Positions 6,836-16,596 are shown, counted from the first letter of the stretch. The stretch: 35,707 bases of DNA from JAGNLA01 sp964472265 (GCA_964472265.1 CAYYJO010000013.1:1-35707); one strand, 5' to 3'. Numbers and translations are program-made. The notes: generated by a model from the letters alone, not told the origin.

Positions 6836-9800
6836 ATGGCGGCAAGGACTCTCGGAGAAAGATTCAGCGTTACAGACAGCTTCTACGAAAGCAACAGTAT
6901 TTTTGAAGCTAAAGACAATGAAACCGGGAACAAAGTCCTGGTCAAAATCGTTCCGCTCCTTCCAAAGGAAATGAAGCGATGGACGAAGTACGAAAACGAA
7001 CTGCGCGTCATAGGCCAGCTAAACCATCCAGGCATAATCAAGATAATGGAGTGGGGCGATTGCGATGGCGGAAAATACATAGCCTTCGAGCATATTGATG
7101 GCGTTAGGCTTTCAGAAGCCAGACTTTCGGTCACTTCAAGCATCAGGGTTCTGCTGAGGGTTGCCGAGGCTGTCAAATCAATGCACAGCGTCGAGCTGAT
7201 CCACCGCGACCTCCGCCCTGAAAACATCGTTTTGTATGACCAGACGAACCTTCTGATAAAACTGATCGACTTCGGTTCATCGGCGTCAGAGGAAACGAGA
7301 CTGAGGCAGATAAAACCCAATGAAATCATAAAAACCCTCGCCTGGATTTCACCTGAGGCGTTGAGAAATGAACCGATAACGCTGTCTTCAAACCTTTACC
7401 AACTCGGACTCATCGGCTACCTGCTTCTGACCGGCAACATTCCATACAAGGAAGACACGCCGTCCAGCCTGATCTGGCAGATACAGCACATGAATCCGTT
7501 GCCCGTCTCGGCGATCAATCCTAGAGTGCCTGTCGCTCTGGAAAACATGCTCAAAAGACTCCTGCGCAAAGACCCTGAGTCAAGGTTTGAAAAAATTGAT
7601 GATGTGATCGAAATCCTCAAAGAGCTTGCAAAACAGGAGAATATCTCGTCAACTTTCTCAATCAGAACAGGACTTTTGCTTGGGAGAGGAAGAATCATCG
7701 GACGCTCGAAAGAGCTTAACAGGTTGTCGGTTTCGCTGAAAGAACAATCCAGGGCAGAGGTTTTTCAGATCAGGGGAGACATGGGCATAGGCAAAACCCG
7801 CCTGATCCAGGAAATTGCAAGCCAGGCAAGAATGACCGATATTCCATCGATAATCATCGGCTGCGATCTGTACCACAAAACAAAAAACCTGAGCACAATC
7901 AGCCAAATTGTCGCTGAAGGCGCAAACATGCTTGGAACCGGCATGATCGGCAAATCGGTGTTCAAAAATATACTTGTCAAGCTGTGTCCTGAGCTTAGCG
8001 ACAGAATAATAACAGCAAATACTTCAGAAATTGACATTTATGAGCTTGAAAGGCAGGCCATGCCTGCACTAAAGTGGCTCTTTGAGGCGATGTCGATGAA
8101 GAACCGGGTACTGCTCATCCTCGACGATGCCGAGTTTATGGACGATCAAAGCCACAGATTGCTTCAAAAGCTAATGAGTTCGATATCTGATCTACCGGTA
8201 ACCTTCATCGCAGCGTCCAGAAAGGAATCTTCGATTCCATACTCAATAAAGATTGAACTGGAGCCACTTTCAAAGAAAGACATCCTCATAATGCTCCACG
8301 AAAATCTTGGCACAACGGCTTCTGCCGACGATCTACCAGAGATCTCGTCAAACATCTCAAAAGGCAACCCTCTGATGATTGAGCTGCTCCTGTCAGGGCT
8401 TGCAGCAAACAAGGGCTTGGACGAGTCGGGTAGGCTTACGCTCACGCCTGAAAAAATCCCGGCAACACTGGAGAGTTTGCTTGAATGGCAGTTGCCAAAA
8501 CTCAACCAGTCGGTTCAAGATATCCTCTCGACGGCAGCAATAATCGGGAACAGTTTCGATGAGCAAATGCTTGCAAGGGTATCCGGCAAATCCAGGATAG
8601 AAATAGCCGATTCGCTGGACATGGGGATGCTGGCCAATCTTATAGTCCATTATAAATCCCCTTCGGGCTACAGGTACAGGTTCGTCACCTCGCAGCTGAC
8701 AGATTTGATGGTCAGTCGATTTCAGCCAAAACAAAGGGTGCTTGTTCATGAGCAGATCATCAGACAAATCCTTGCCAAACAGGAATCACACCAGGACGAC
8801 GACATCTGGAATCTGATCGGGCACTTGAGGGAAACCGGTAATGTCAAACTCCTAATCGACAAACTGATAAGAGCCTCCGACATCCTCTCAAGCTCACACG
8901 AGCTAGAAAATTCAATTGAAATCGCCAAAGAGGCTTACCAGCTCTCAATCCAATCGGCTGACACGCAGCTGGAAACAAAAGCTGTGATCAACTTGGCAAA
9001 GAAGATGTCCCATATCGGTGAACTTGACAAATCGCTCGAGTTGCTCGAAGCGATCCTCAAAACTGCCAAAAGAATAGGTATTGATCAGCTTTCCGAGTCA
9101 GATTTACAGTTCAACCTTGCACTCATCCACTCAATCGAGGGCAATACCCAGAAGAGCCAGGAGCTGGCGCAGGAATCGTTCAAGATCATTTCAAGGATTG
9201 GTGACGATGAGAGACTAATCCAGCTTCATTTGCTCGAATCGATGAACACCGGCGACTATGACGCTGACCTGTCTTTGAGGCAAACCCTAAAATCCACATC
9301 GCTGGTTGAAAAATTCCCCGACAACACCTGGGTGAGAGGAGCTTTCAACAGTCTCTCCCAGGCTTATCTCAACAACGGCAATATCGAGCTTGCCAAACAA
9401 GCCATAGTGAAAGCGAAGGAATCTCCAAAGAAGAAATCAAATCTGGTTCAATTTTTCCAGACATACATCATCGAGGCCGAGATCGCACTGCTCGAGGGCA
9501 ACATCGGTGAAGCACAAGAAATTGTTGAAAACATCGAACGTGAGGGCATTTGCAAGAAATCACCGGCAGTAAAAATCGGTACGGATTCTGTCAGGGCATC
9601 AATTGCATTAGCCAAAGGAGCGCACCAGGAATCTGTTACCATCTACCAGAACGTAGTTTCGCTCAACCTCCAGGTGAACGCTAAAATTAGCGCAATAAAA
9701 ACTCTGCTCAAACTCTGCCGGGCATTCATTGACGCCGGAGAAACCGATGGTGCAAAATACAGCCTTTTCCAGGCACAAAACCTTGTTGCCGACAGCGACA

Positions 9801-10447
9801 ATCCCTCAGTTTTAAACTCCATCATCTTGCTTGAATCAATACTCAAGTACCAGGAAGGGGAGTTTGAAAAATCCGGTGAGTTGGTTCACACCATCCAATC
9901 CAAAAACCTCCCCCCATTTGATAAGATACTGTTTAGAGCTCTTTCTGTGAGGCTTGTGGCAAAAAGAGGTGACTATCGCAGGGCTTTGGCTATGCTTTCA
10001 GATGAAATGCTTCTTAACAGGCAATTCCTTTTGCTGCCAACCGTTTCCTACGCTCTCGGGATGGTGAAGGCTGAAATCCTGTTTGATCTGCTTGCCCGAA
10101 CGTCAGAGATGGCGCTTGCCCAAAAAACGCTCGCCCTTTCAAAGAGTGGCCTGCTTGGTCAGGATCTGCCGGCGATGCTCAAACAGTCCCTTGATCTGGC
10201 TTATGTCAATACGCTCTACTCAGGCATCAGGACTCAGCAGCCAAAAGCTTCTTTTGCCCTCGCCAAGCTCCACTGTCTAATGGCATCCATCGAAAAACAA
10301 AATGCCCAACTCCACAGGGATGAGTGCATAAGGCTGATCGAAATGACAACCGCTCTTGCAAACGACCTGTGCATGCCTACACTCGCAATGAAGGCACAGA
10401 GCCTTGAAGCGGCGCTCAAATCCGGTCAGGCTCCGGTGGATTTATGA
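6836..10447 (+). CDS. Ser/Thr kinase - AAA-type ATPase - TPR signalling protein 1, with atypical kinase loop
   Basis: A 1203-residue protein. The kinase domain occupies residues about 8-265: VAIK-type Lys37 (VLVKI), HRDLRPEN (123-130; Arg127 replaces the usual Lys), DFG (145-147) and SPE (172-174). The usual DxxxLG aspartate is Asn186. The nucleotide loop has no glycines (FYESNS where GxGxxG is expected). Next is a STAND/AAA-like ATPase with Walker A GDMGIGKT (314-321) and Walker B LLILDD (426-431), then a winged-helix-like part and roughly 500 residues of TPR-like helices. The plan matches kinase-ATPase-TPR regulators such as PknK-type proteins. Phosphorylation may be weak or absent given the loop, though Arg in HRDLR is tolerated in tyrosine kinases. 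It overlaps the paralogous kinase downstream by 4 bases. Confidence 0.9.
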   Translation: MAARTLGERFSVTDSFYESNSIFEAKDNETGNKVLVKIVPLLPKEMKRWTKYENELRVIGQLNHPGIIKIMEWGDCDGGKYIAFEHIDGVRLSEARLSVTSSIRVLLRVAEAVKSMHSVELIHRDLRPENIVLYDQTNLLIKLIDFGSSASEETRLRQIKPNEIIKTLAWISPEALRNEPITLSSNLYQLGLIGYLLLTGNIPYKEDTPSSLIWQIQHMNPLPVSAINPRVPVALENMLKRLLRKDPESRFEKIDDVIEILKELAKQENISSTFSIRTGLLLGRGRIIGRSKELNRLSVSLKEQSRAEVFQIRGDMGIGKTRLIQEIASQARMTDIPSIIIGCDLYHKTKNLSTISQIVAEGANMLGTGMIGKSVFKNILVKLCPELSDRIITANTSEIDIYELERQAMPALKWLFEAMSMKNRVLLILDDAEFMDDQSHRLLQKLMSSISDLPVTFIAASRKESSIPYSIKIELEPLSKKDILIMLHENLGTTASADDLPEISSNISKGNPLMIELLLSGLAANKGLDESGRLTLTPEKIPATLESLLEWQLPKLNQSVQDILSTAAIIGNSFDEQMLARVSGKSRIEIADSLDMGMLANLIVHYKSPSGYRYRFVTSQLTDLMVSRFQPKQRVLVHEQIIRQILAKQESHQDDDIWNLIGHLRETGNVKLLIDKLIRASDILSSSHELENSIEIAKEAYQLSIQSADTQLETKAVINLAKKMSHIGELDKSLELLEAILKTAKRIGIDQLSESDLQFNLALIHSIEGNTQKSQELAQESFKIISRIGDDERLIQLHLLESMNTGDYDADLSLRQTLKSTSLVEKFPDNTWVRGAFNSLSQAYLNNGNIELAKQAIVKAKESPKKKSNLVQFFQTYIIEAEIALLEGNIGEAQEIVENIEREGICKKSPAVKIGTDSVRASIALAKGAHQESVTIYQNVVSLNLQVNAKISAIKTLLKLCRAFIDAGETDGAKYSLFQAQNLVADSDNPSVLNSIILLESILKYQEGEFEKSGELVHTIQSKNLPPFDKILFRALSVRLVAKRGDYRRALAMLSDEMLLNRQFLLLPTVSYALGMVKAEILFDLLARTSEMALAQKTLALSKSGLLGQDLPAMLKQSLDLAYVNTLYSGIRTQQPKASFALAKLHCLMASIEKQNAQLHRDECIRLIEMTTALANDLCMPTLAMKAQSLEAALKSGQAPVDL

Positions 10448-13400
10448 TAGAAGAAATTGCAGGATTCAAGGTAATAGAACTGATTGGCAAAGGCGGAGCA
10501 TCATCTGTCTACAAATGTGTTGATACAATCTCCGGAAACATAGTCGCAATCAAGCATTTTGACATCACCAGAAGCCTCACTGCCGAATCAGAGCAAAACA
10601 TTCTCAGGCACTGGAAGCAGGAAGTAACGCTCCTAACCGAGCTTGCCCACCCTTCAATCATACACATCATGGGTCACGGCATCGAAAACGACACGCCATA
10701 CATTGTTCTGGAATTCATTGAAAGGCTTCGCGAACCAACGCTGGGATGGAAATCGGTAGTATCGGTGATGCTCCAAGCCTCAAAGGCACTTGAATATGCA
10801 CATTCCAAGGGAATCATCCACCGCGACATAAAGCCGACCAACGTCCTGATCACCAGAACTTTTGACAATCCAAGGGTGAAAGTTTCCGACTTCGGAATAG
10901 CTATGGACATCATCAACATCACAAATGAAAATGCTGCCAAAGACATGTCCGGTTCCTGCCACTACATGAGTCCTGAAATGATCGACGGTCGGGACACGGG
11001 GCCAACTACCGACTTATATGGTCTCGGTCTGGTCAGCTACGAACTCATGACCGGCAGAAAAGCTTTTGATGGTGAATCGCCTTCACAGGTTTTCGGGTCA
11101 ATCCTCATCGACGAACCAACCAAACCATCAATAATTGACCCAACCATACCGGCGTTTCTGGACAAAATCATTCTCAGGCTCCTCAGAAAAAACCCTGAAG
11201 ATCGCTACCAGAGTGCATCCGAACTGGTTTCAGACCTTGAAGGTCTGATGTCAAGTGATTTTGAAGGCCCTTTACCAACAAGAATGCTGCTGAAATTCTC
11301 AAATCTTGCCCCCTCAATTGGTCGCGAAACCGAAATGGACATCATGAAAACCGACCTCGCCCAGTCGCTGGAGGGATCGCTTTCATGCAGGATCATAGCA
11401 AGCCCTGTCGGCATGGGCAAAACAAGGCTTCTAAGCGAGCTTTCATCGGTTGCCAAAGCCTGGGGTTTCAAGTGTGTCAATTTTGTTTGCGACAAGGAGA
11501 ACATCCACAATTCATTCTCTGTTATTGCCGAAATAACCTCCAAACTTGAATCCATCCTCAGAAAAAGGGTCAAATCAAATCCTGAAGACGAACTCCCGAT
11601 TATACCGTCTACTCTTGACAATCCTTACGATGTTGAACCACAGGTGGAAATCTGGCGAATCTTCTGTGACATGCTCAACTCTACGCAAGTGCTCAAGCCA
11701 CTGCTCATTCTCGTTGACGACATCCATTTTGCAGACATTCAATCGCTGGAGATGATGGAAAGCCTCATTCAGGCTGAGTCACCAATGAAAGTCATGTTCA
11801 TCTTCACAGCAAACACGGAATACATAAGTCCAAAAAGCAACATTGCCAGATTATGCGAAAAAGCTCGAAGTCTCGGCAAGTTGATAAAATTGTTCCCTCT
11901 TGAAAAACATCAGATCAAAGACATCGTTTCATCGACCTTCGGAACCGAAGCGATCCCTGACAGGCTTATCGAATTCCTCTTCAGCGAATCATCAGGCAAC
12001 CCGCTCTACCTAGAAGAACTCCTGCGAAAGCTTGTTTCCGATGGAATGATTGAGGCTTGCAGGAATGAGCTGGTTCTGAAGCCTGGAAACCTTGAGTCAC
12101 CAGAATCACTTTTAAGGCTTCAGGGAATCTCACTCTCTGCCCTCAACGAATCAACCGGCGAATTGATGCGCATCGCCGCAGTTATGGGAAATGGTTTCTC
12201 AGCAACCTTGCTGGCTGAAACGGCCATGCGACCACTTCCTGAAATTGAGAGAGGCATTGAGGATGCAATCAACAACATCGTTTTGGAAGCATCAACTGAA
12301 AACGGGATTGAAATCTACAGCTTCAAAAATGACAGACTCAGGAAAAACCTTCTCGCATCCATAAACCAAAGGATTCTGGCTTCGATTCAAGATCAGGTTG
12401 CACGGGCGATCATAAAGATTCATGAGTCGAACATCACCGAATTTGTAGATGAAATCGCTCTCCACTTGCTCAGCGGATCGAAACCCTCATCTGCCGTTCC
12501 TTATCTTCTACAGTCTTCAAGACTCCATCTTGAACGCTTCAATCCAGGCAAATCCTTTGAACAGGCAGCAAAAGCTTTGGAACTGGCAGAGCCTGAAACT
12601 GACAACGCCTTTGAAGCGCACATCTGTCTGGCTCAGGTTCATATCCAGCAACTTCAGGCCACCCTTGCCCATGAACACGCCCTGAAAGCTGTTGAACTTG
12701 CCGACACTCTTCCATTGACAACCATCGCAAACAAGGCCAGAGCAAACACGGCTCTTGCTGAATCGCTCAGCTTGCTGGGCAGCTTCAATGAAGCCATAAA
12801 GGTTGCTGACAAAACGCTGGATCAGGTTCACGACACCAGCAACAGGATTGCTTCAAGGCTTGAAGCCATCATCGCTTCAAACGCCTCACAGATCGACACA
12901 AACGCAGCCGAAAAACGAGCAAGAAAAGCAATCGCATACTCTGAAGGATTCACTTCCGAATATGTCCACGCAATGACTGTGCTCTCCCAGATTCAGGAGC
13001 GCAAGGGCGAGCTTACAGAAGCTGCAAAAACCCTTGAGGAAGCCATTGAAAAAGGATTGGAAGTAGATGCAAAAATGCCGTCCCTTGCCCAGCTGGAGCT
13101 TGCAAAAATCCAGCTTTTCCAGCAGTGCCTCAAGCGCAATGGAATTGCAAACCTGAGAAATGCCGAAGAATCAGCAAGAAGATGTGAAAATCCAGGCATA
13201 ATCACCATGTGTGAGATCGCAAAAGGTCAGATGTATTTTTATGACGGTCAGTTCGAGGAATCGATCAGAAGATTTTCAATCTGCGAAAAAACGGTAAGGG
13301 AAAATGGATCACTGCCATTCCTGTCGTTGATCCTTTACTATCTTTCAAGATCAGCGCTCTCGATGGGTGATATTGCAATTGCCAACAAAAAATTGATCGA

Positions 13401-14031
13401 GGCAAAGGAGATTCAGAACAGAACCGGCTGGACAATGCTGAAATCCATCCTGGCCCTCGAAATTGACATTTCGCTTGCCTCCTCAGACCTCATGAGAGCA
13501 GTTCAAGCCACGAAAGACTACTCCGCCAAATCACTTCGAAGCAATCCCGAGGTTGAAGGTGAAATAAGGTTTGGAATAGCCAGTTCAAAATATGAAGTGG
13601 CCAGAAAAAATTACGGATCAGCCTATAAGATTGCATTGAGAAGCCTTGAAATCGCAAACGAATGTGGGATGCTCCTGCCTTCAATCAACTGCCTCAACCA
13701 GATGGCAGACGTGGTGACCAAGGCAATCAATGATGGTGCCAAACTCGGTTTCCTGCCAATAAAGATCGAGGAATTTTCAACGGCTGTGCTTGACGAAGGT
13801 TTTATCACTGCCATGCAGTCGGGATTCAGAATGCCGGTAATAAACAGCTCTGTTGCAAGAGGACGCTTCCTCTTTGCAATGTCGAGGATTGACAGCGCAA
13901 AGGCAAACGAGCTGGTCGACCAGACTGAGGCGGAATTCGAGAAAGCGCGTTTGCTGGCGATAGAATCAGGCAATATCAGGCTTGCGTCAACGATAGAAAG
14001 CGAGAAATTCATCCTCAGTTCAGGAGGTTGA
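10444..14031 (+). CDS. Ser/Thr kinase - AAA-type ATPase - TPR signalling protein 2
   Basis: A 1195-residue paralogue of the preceding gene, started by the ATG of an ATGA overlap. Its kinase domain looks intact: glycine loop GKGGAS (15-20), Lys37 (VAIK), HRDIKPTN (126-133), DFG (149-151), SPE (176-178) and Asp190 of DLYGLG. A Ser/Gly-containing activation segment (SGSCHYM) is present. The ATPase module has Walker A SPVGMGKT (320-327) and Walker B LLILVDD (420-426). A long TPR-like helical region follows to the C-terminus. Being equal in size and order to its neighbour, it probably arose by tandem duplication and may form a complex with it. One divergent PP2C phosphatase serves both. The input signal is unknown. 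Confidence 0.93.
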   Translation: MIEEIAGFKVIELIGKGGASSVYKCVDTISGNIVAIKHFDITRSLTAESEQNILRHWKQEVTLLTELAHPSIIHIMGHGIENDTPYIVLEFIERLREPTLGWKSVVSVMLQASKALEYAHSKGIIHRDIKPTNVLITRTFDNPRVKVSDFGIAMDIINITNENAAKDMSGSCHYMSPEMIDGRDTGPTTDLYGLGLVSYELMTGRKAFDGESPSQVFGSILIDEPTKPSIIDPTIPAFLDKIILRLLRKNPEDRYQSASELVSDLEGLMSSDFEGPLPTRMLLKFSNLAPSIGRETEMDIMKTDLAQSLEGSLSCRIIASPVGMGKTRLLSELSSVAKAWGFKCVNFVCDKENIHNSFSVIAEITSKLESILRKRVKSNPEDELPIIPSTLDNPYDVEPQVEIWRIFCDMLNSTQVLKPLLILVDDIHFADIQSLEMMESLIQAESPMKVMFIFTANTEYISPKSNIARLCEKARSLGKLIKLFPLEKHQIKDIVSSTFGTEAIPDRLIEFLFSESSGNPLYLEELLRKLVSDGMIEACRNELVLKPGNLESPESLLRLQGISLSALNESTGELMRIAAVMGNGFSATLLAETAMRPLPEIERGIEDAINNIVLEASTENGIEIYSFKNDRLRKNLLASINQRILASIQDQVARAIIKIHESNITEFVDEIALHLLSGSKPSSAVPYLLQSSRLHLERFNPGKSFEQAAKALELAEPETDNAFEAHICLAQVHIQQLQATLAHEHALKAVELADTLPLTTIANKARANTALAESLSLLGSFNEAIKVADKTLDQVHDTSNRIASRLEAIIASNASQIDTNAAEKRARKAIAYSEGFTSEYVHAMTVLSQIQERKGELTEAAKTLEEAIEKGLEVDAKMPSLAQLELAKIQLFQQCLKRNGIANLRNAEESARRCENPGIITMCEIAKGQMYFYDGQFEESIRRFSICEKTVRENGSLPFLSLILYYLSRSALSMGDIAIANKKLIEAKEIQNRTGWTMLKSILALEIDISLASSDLMRAVQATKDYSAKSLRSNPEVEGEIRFGIASSKYEVARKNYGSAYKIALRSLEIANECGMLLPSINCLNQMADVVTKAINDGAKLGFLPIKIEEFSTAVLDEGFITAMQSGFRMPVINSSVARGRFLFAMSRIDSAKANELVDQTEAEFEKARLLAIESGNIRLASTIESEKFILSSGG

Positions 14032-14034
14032 TAA

Positions 14035-15117
14035 ATGAAGCATTTTTCGTTATTTTTGGCAGTTTTGCTGCTGGCTGTGCCTGTTCAGGCAAAACCAACC
14101 ACTATCACCACAAAAATTGAGCTCAGGCCATCAGATACGATTCTCAAAAACGGCGTCACACTCATCAACGCCGAAACATTGTTGAAACCGCTCAGTGGGT
14201 CATTTACCAGGCTTGAAGGAACCGGCACATACAAGATAGCATGCAGGAACCACAATCTTACGATCCAACTGGGGTCAACCAGCTACACAATCGACGGGAA
14301 GAACGGCTCTTTCACGTTTACTCAGGTGCCATTCCTCAACTGGGGCAGATTGATGATTCCGGCGAGGAAGATGACAGAGCTGCTTGGTGGCAAGGTTGTC
14401 GGCAAAACACTGGAATTCTCGAAAACTGTCCTGAAAGACGTAATATTCCTTCACCACTCGTGCGGCCAAAACTGGATTGCAGACGGAGAGATCAGACAGA
14501 AACTGACAAAAGCTGGCTTCGAGTTCTGGGATCACGGCTACAATGGCGACGGATTGACCGATGCAACCGGCAAAAGGACAGGCAAGAACTACAGTGTGCC
14601 CGGTGACAACACAAACCCTGATGGTTTCGCCAACATTTTCAGCCAGAAACTCACAAAACCACCGACAAACACATTATCAAGCCTTCTTGCGCACGATGTG
14701 ATCATCATAAAGTCGTGCTTTCCTGTCAGTGACATAAGCTCAGATGACATGCTTGAAAAATATTTTGGCTTCTACGAAACCGTAAAGGCAGGAATGAAGA
14801 AATATCCAGACAAAGTTTTCATCATTGTCACCCAGCCGCCTTTGAACAGAAAGGCGACAACGCCGGACAGGGCGTTGAAAGCGAGGAAACTTGCCAACTT
14901 CCTCAAGTCTGACGAGTTTCTCAAGGGTGCGCCAAACGTGTCGACGTTCGATTGGTTCAATCTCTTGGCCGTATCAGACCCAAAATCTCCCGATTACAGC
15001 ATGCTTAAGCCTGAATATAGCCCCGAAGGCAGTGACTCGCATCCTAATTTCATTGCAAATCTGAATACTTCTCCAGCATTTGTTGAATTTGTTGTATCAA
15101 AAGCCATCAAGTATTGA
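14035..15117 (+). CDS. Secreted protein: copper-amine-oxidase-N-like domain plus SGNH-like hydrolase domain
   Basis: 360 residues. The signal peptide is clear (MKHFSLFLAVLLLAVPVQA). Residues about 22-140 resemble the copper amine oxidase N-terminal (stalk) domain often found in secreted proteins: GVTLINAETLL, YTIDGK, LMIPARKMTELLGG. From about 142 on there is an SGNH/GDSL-like domain: FLHHSCGQNW holds the candidate nucleophile Ser, and SDSHPN near the C-terminus would supply the Asp/His. A ribosome site AGGAGG lies 8 bases before the ATG, and the gene follows kinase 2 by 3 bases, so it is likely co-transcribed with the kinases. The substrate is unknown; cell-wall or polysaccharide ester hydrolysis is an inference from the fold. 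Confidence 0.7.
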   Translation: MKHFSLFLAVLLLAVPVQAKPTTITTKIELRPSDTILKNGVTLINAETLLKPLSGSFTRLEGTGTYKIACRNHNLTIQLGSTSYTIDGKNGSFTFTQVPFLNWGRLMIPARKMTELLGGKVVGKTLEFSKTVLKDVIFLHHSCGQNWIADGEIRQKLTKAGFEFWDHGYNGDGLTDATGKRTGKNYSVPGDNTNPDGFANIFSQKLTKPPTNTLSSLLAHDVIIIKSCFPVSDISSDDMLEKYFGFYETVKAGMKKYPDKVFIIVTQPPLNRKATTPDRALKARKLANFLKSDEFLKGAPNVSTFDWFNLLAVSDPKSPDYSMLKPEYSPEGSDSHPNFIANLNTSPAFVEFVVSKAIKY

Positions 15118-15125
15118 AGGAACCG

Positions 15126-15758
15126 TTATAGTAACTTTCTTAGTTTCTCAAGATCAAGAGAGACAAGAATTTCCAGATTCTCAGTGATTTTTTCGGCTGG
15201 CCAATCCCACCAGCCTATCTTTTGCAGCAAATCGATCATATCGTCTTCAAACCTTTTCCTGACCGGTTTGGCCGGATTTCCACCTGCAATTGTGTACGGT
15301 TCTACGTCCTTCACCACAACCGATCTGGAAGCGATTATTGCGCCGTTGCCGATTTTCACGCCGGGCATAATCAGCGAATCGTAGCCGATCCAGACATCAT
15401 TTCCTACGATCGTATCGCCTTTGGTTGGCAAACTGCCCATGTCAGGCATTACCTTCTCCCAGCCGTTTCCAAAAATCTGGAACGGGTAGGTTGAAAAACA
15501 GTTCATGAAATGGTTTGCACCGTTCATAATGAACTTCACACCTTTGGCGATGGCGCAGAATTTCCCAATAATCAGCCTGTCGCCGTAGAAAGGATAATGG
15601 TACAAAACATTTCTTTCAAAACCTTCGGAATCTTCGGGGTCGTCGTAATAGGTGTAATCACCAACAATGATGTTTGGGTTTGTGACCGTGTTTTTGAAGT
15701 AGCAGACCTGATCAAAGCCTTTCATTGGGTGTTTTTCTGTTGGTTTTGGCCCGTTCAT
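15126..15758 (-). CDS. Vat-type (xenobiotic/streptogramin A) acetyltransferase homologue
   Basis: A 210-residue left-handed beta-helix (hexapeptide repeat) acetyltransferase. The ATG at 15758 gives the N-terminus MNGPKP, closely parallel to known Vat proteins. Shared signature stretches include VLYHYPFYGDRLIIGKFC, IMNGANHFMN (catalytic His83 in the NGANH context), YPFQIFGNGWEKVMP, KGDTIVGNDVWIG, MPGVKIGNGA, VVVKDVEPYTIAGGNPA and IGWWDWP. Vat enzymes O-acetylate streptogramin A using acetyl-CoA, but homologues (XAT class, CatB-like) act on other hydroxylated compounds, so the substrate here is open. It overlaps the upstream methyltransferase by 4 bases (ATGA), indicating a two-gene operon. Confidence 0.88.
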   Translation of the reverse strand: MNGPKPTEKHPMKGFDQVCYFKNTVTNPNIIVGDYTYYDDPEDSEGFERNVLYHYPFYGDRLIIGKFCAIAKGVKFIMNGANHFMNCFSTYPFQIFGNGWEKVMPDMGSLPTKGDTIVGNDVWIGYDSLIMPGVKIGNGAIIASRSVVVKDVEPYTIAGGNPAKPVRKRFEDDMIDLLQKIGWWDWPAEKITENLEILVSLDLEKLRKLL

Positions 15759-16558
15759 TTTGTCTCTTCTGGTTTGATGGCCATCATCGAGAACGTTTTC
15801 GGGAGCAGATCCTTCAGTTCCTGCTTCATGTTTGGGAGTCCGTTGTAAAAGTCTTCGATGTGTTCGCCAAACTTCACCACCCGAAGACCGGCATCGGTGA
15901 GCACCGTGAACACGTCGGCCATCGTCCATGCCCTTTCAAACCTCGACTTTTTCTGGTCTTCCTTCAGCGACAGGTTGCCGATGTAGTTTTCGCCCCAATC
16001 CTTCTCTTCAAGATGATAATCGAAGTATGAGAGACCTGAACATTTGAAGTCATCGGCATCAATATCAATCAAACCCAGCGCCGGATGTTGTTCAAGGATG
16101 TGGAACACGCCACCTGGCTTGAGAAGTCTTGCAATCACCTTTGCCCAGGATTTTAGATCAAAAAGCCAGCAGATGGCTCCTTGCCCTGTGTAAACGAGAT
16201 CAGCCGTCCCATCGAGCTCGTGCGGGGTGTCCAGAATGTCACTTCTTATGAAACGCGCCCTTGCGTTCAGGGCTTTGGCCGTGATGGTGGCGTTTTCAAT
16301 CTGCTTGTCACTGATGTCGACGCCAATAACCTCTCTGACTCCTTCATTAAGCAGAGACAGGGTGTCCTGACCACTTGCGCACTGAATGTGGATGGCTCGT
16401 CCGAATCTGTGGAAATCACCGATGTTGAGCTTTTCCACCGGGTGGACGCTGGATTTTCCCGACCTCAAAAACTCGATGGTCTTTTCAATCTTTTTTTCAT
16501 ACCAGACCGCTCCCTGGTTCCATGCCTGACGGTTATTTTCGTGAATGTCGTTTCCCAT
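15755..16558 (-). CDS. Class I SAM-dependent methyltransferase
   Basis: 267 residues from the ATG at 16558, chosen because AAAGGA sits 6 bases upstream and because the longer frame to 16621 runs through the promoter. Motif I is a variant, IHIQCASGQDT (57-66); the acidic end of strand 2 is VIGVDIS (78-84); the post-I region is RFIRSDILD; then comes LLKPGGVFHILEQHP. The Rossmann-fold methyltransferase assignment is secure, the substrate is not. The gene leads a two-gene operon with the Vat-like acetyltransferase and is divergent from umuDC across a 16-bp palindrome. A -10 TATGAT lies at 16577-16582 on this strand. Methylation and acetylation of the same small molecule, as in drug inactivation, is a reasonable guess only. 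Confidence 0.88.
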   Translation of the reverse strand: MGNDIHENNRQAWNQGAVWYEKKIEKTIEFLRSGKSSVHPVEKLNIGDFHRFGRAIHIQCASGQDTLSLLNEGVREVIGVDISDKQIENATITAKALNARARFIRSDILDTPHELDGTADLVYTGQGAICWLFDLKSWAKVIARLLKPGGVFHILEQHPALGLIDIDADDFKCSGLSYFDYHLEEKDWGENYIGNLSLKEDQKKSRFERAWTMADVFTVLTDAGLRVVKFGEHIEDFYNGLPNMKQELKDLLPKTFSMMAIKPEETK

Positions 16559-16596
16559 ACTGGTTCCTTTGTCGTTATCATACCACAAATCATGAA

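Noticed and set aside
15759..15929. Longer N-terminus for the Vat-like gene (open to 15929)
   Set aside because: The extra stretch overlaps the methyltransferase gene in another frame, and the ATG at 15758 gives the typical Vat N-terminus and a 4-base overlap.
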